The translations under genes and the position numbers were made by a program. Positions 35,884 to 36,757 of a stretch of 36,757 bases of DNA are shown one piece after another; position 1 is the first letter of the stretch; each line of letters starts with the position of its first letter. Location: assembly GCA_002709085.1 (NCBI GenBank), contig PAPR01000069.1, positions 1-36,757 of the forward strand, read 5' to 3'. Under the pieces are notes generated by a model. It searched no databases, was not told the origin of the DNA, and saw nothing but the letters and a program-made list of their open reading frames with translations. This stretch comes from Pseudooceanicola sp. (GTDB lineage Bacteria; Pseudomonadota; Alphaproteobacteria; Rhodobacterales; Rhodobacteraceae).

Positions 35884-36757
35884 ATGGAAATTTCCTCCTA
35901 TCCAGTCGGGATGAGCAGCGATACCCCCTCCCTCGTTACCATCCTTGTGGCCGCCGGACGCGGCACGCGGGCAGGTGGCGGTGTGCCCAAGCAATGGCAG
36001 CTCCTCGCCGGTCAGCGGGTGGCCGACTGGGCCATCGCCGCCTTTCAGCCGTTTGGCGAGGTGGTGGTCGTGCTGCACCGCGACGACATGGACATTGATC
36101 TGCCCGCCGGGGTGCACCGCGTTCCCGGTGGCGAGACGCGTGAACACTCGGTCAAGGCAGGGCTGACACGGGCCTGGGCGCTTGGCGCGACCTACGTGCT
36201 GATTCACGATATCGCGCGGCCCTGCATCTCTCCGACTGTGATCGCAGGGGTCCGTGACGCGCTATTCGCCGGGGCCGAGGCCGCCGCGCCGGGTCTGCTG
36301 GTGACGGATGCCCTGTGGCGGGCGGAGGGCGCGCGCGTCACCGGCACACAGGATCGCGCCGGTTTGGTGCGCGCGCAGACGCCGCAGGGCTTTGTCCTCG
36401 GGCCAATCGCCGCCGCGCATGACGGCTTCGCAGGGGATGCGGCGGATGACGTCGAAGTGGCGCGCGCCGCAGGCCTCGACGTGCACATCACGTCGGGTGA
36501 CGCCGATAACATCAAGATCACGCATCCCGGCGATTTCGCGCGGGCCGAGGCGATCCTGAACAGGAGACGAGACTGCATGGATATCCGGATGGGCAATGGC
36601 TACGATGTCCACGCCTTTTGCGAGGGCGATCAGGTGACGATTTGCGGTGTCTCCGTGCCGCATGACAAGGGCCTGCTCGGCCATTCGGATGCGGATGTCG
36701 GCATGCACGCGATCACCGATGCGATCTATGGCGCGCTGGCCGAGGGCGACATCGGTC
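35884..36757 (+). CDS. ispDF: bifunctional IspD/IspF of the MEP isoprenoid pathway, 3'-truncated by the window
   Basis: 291 codons are visible and the frame runs off the window end. The N-terminal domain is IspD (CTP + 2-C-methyl-erythritol 4-phosphate to CDP-ME): nucleotide motif [18 protein letters not shown] (21-38), HDIARP and QTPQGF. From about residue 232 it is IspF (MECDP synthase): [20 protein letters not shown] and HAITDAIYG, with the metal-binding His/Asp residues. Fusion of the two is common in alphaproteobacteria. The start is 35884 (AAGGCGG upstream) or ATG 35911. It is divergent from dusB across a 138-bp AT-rich gap that should carry both promoters. Confidence 0.95.
   Translation, partial: MEISSYPVGMSSDTPSLVTILVAAGRGTRAGGGVPKQWQLLAGQRVADWAIAAFQPFGEVVVVLHRDDMDIDLPAGVHRVPGGETREHSVKAGLTRAWALGATYVLIHDIARPCISPTVIAGVRDALFAGAEAAAPGLLVTDALWRAEGARVTGTQDRAGLVRAQTPQGFVLGPIAAAHDGFAGDAADDVEVARAAGLDVHITSGDADNIKITHPGDFARAEAILNRRRDCMDIRMGNGYDVHAFCEGDQVTICGVSVPHDKGLLGHSDADVGMHAITDAIYGALAEGDIG

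Overview
The window is 36.8 kb of high-GC chromosomal DNA from an alphaproteobacterium, most probably a marine Rhodobacteraceae (Roseobacter-type) species. The strongest evidence is the right-hand block: ispDF, dusB(nifR3)-ntrB-ntrC-ntrY-ntrX and trkA-trkH-hfq-hflX in the order I know from that family, a fused ispDF, and an NtrC without the sigma-54 contact loop, as in Rhodobacter. There is no rRNA, CRISPR array, recognisable transposase or prophage module.

Layout. 1-2.6 kb: a minus-strand SDR-family protein with a degenerate catalytic motif, tRNA-Leu(CAA), and a coupled DedA-type membrane protein/dsbB pair. 2.7-4.8 kb: gmd and fcl for GDP-L-fucose; fcl is broken by a one-base deletion. 4.8-6.2 kb: a less GC-rich islet with a solitary HNH endonuclease beside tRNA-Ser(GGA), flanked by minus-strand reading-frame fragments and, past the tRNA, a long inverted repeat. 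6.7-17.5 kb: two TetR / membrane-fusion protein / RND transporter modules in tandem, each with a related palindrome in front of its TetR gene and neither with an outer-membrane channel gene. 17.6-19.8 kb (minus): serB and a beta-hydroxyacid dehydrogenase, separated by about 430 bp that holds a probable flavoprotein relic. 19.9-23.4 kb (plus): a penicillin-acylase-type hydrolase and an aldo/keto reductase. 23.4-27.9 kb (minus): hflX, hfq, trkH, trkA. 28.0-28.5 kb (plus): a cysteine-rich candidate lipoprotein. 28.5-35.7 kb (minus): ntrX, ntrY, ntrC, ntrB, dusB. 35.9 kb to the end (plus): ispDF, cut by the window edge.

How the genes work together. dusB-ntrB-ntrC and ntrY-ntrX form a nitrogen-control block with 1-4 nt junctions (dusB/ntrB, ntrB/ntrC, ntrY/ntrX), next to a potassium uptake system (TrkAH) and an RNA chaperone/ribosome GTPase pair (hfq-hflX). 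The two RND modules look like locally autoregulated efflux systems that would borrow an outer-membrane channel encoded elsewhere. Most of the window is ordinary core genome. The points most worth a second look are the split fcl, the HNH islet, the paired TetR palindromes, the 45-nt inverted repeat by tRNA-Ser, the loop-less NtrC and NtrX, and the SDR without a normal active site. I see no clear evidence for a wholly new multi-gene system.
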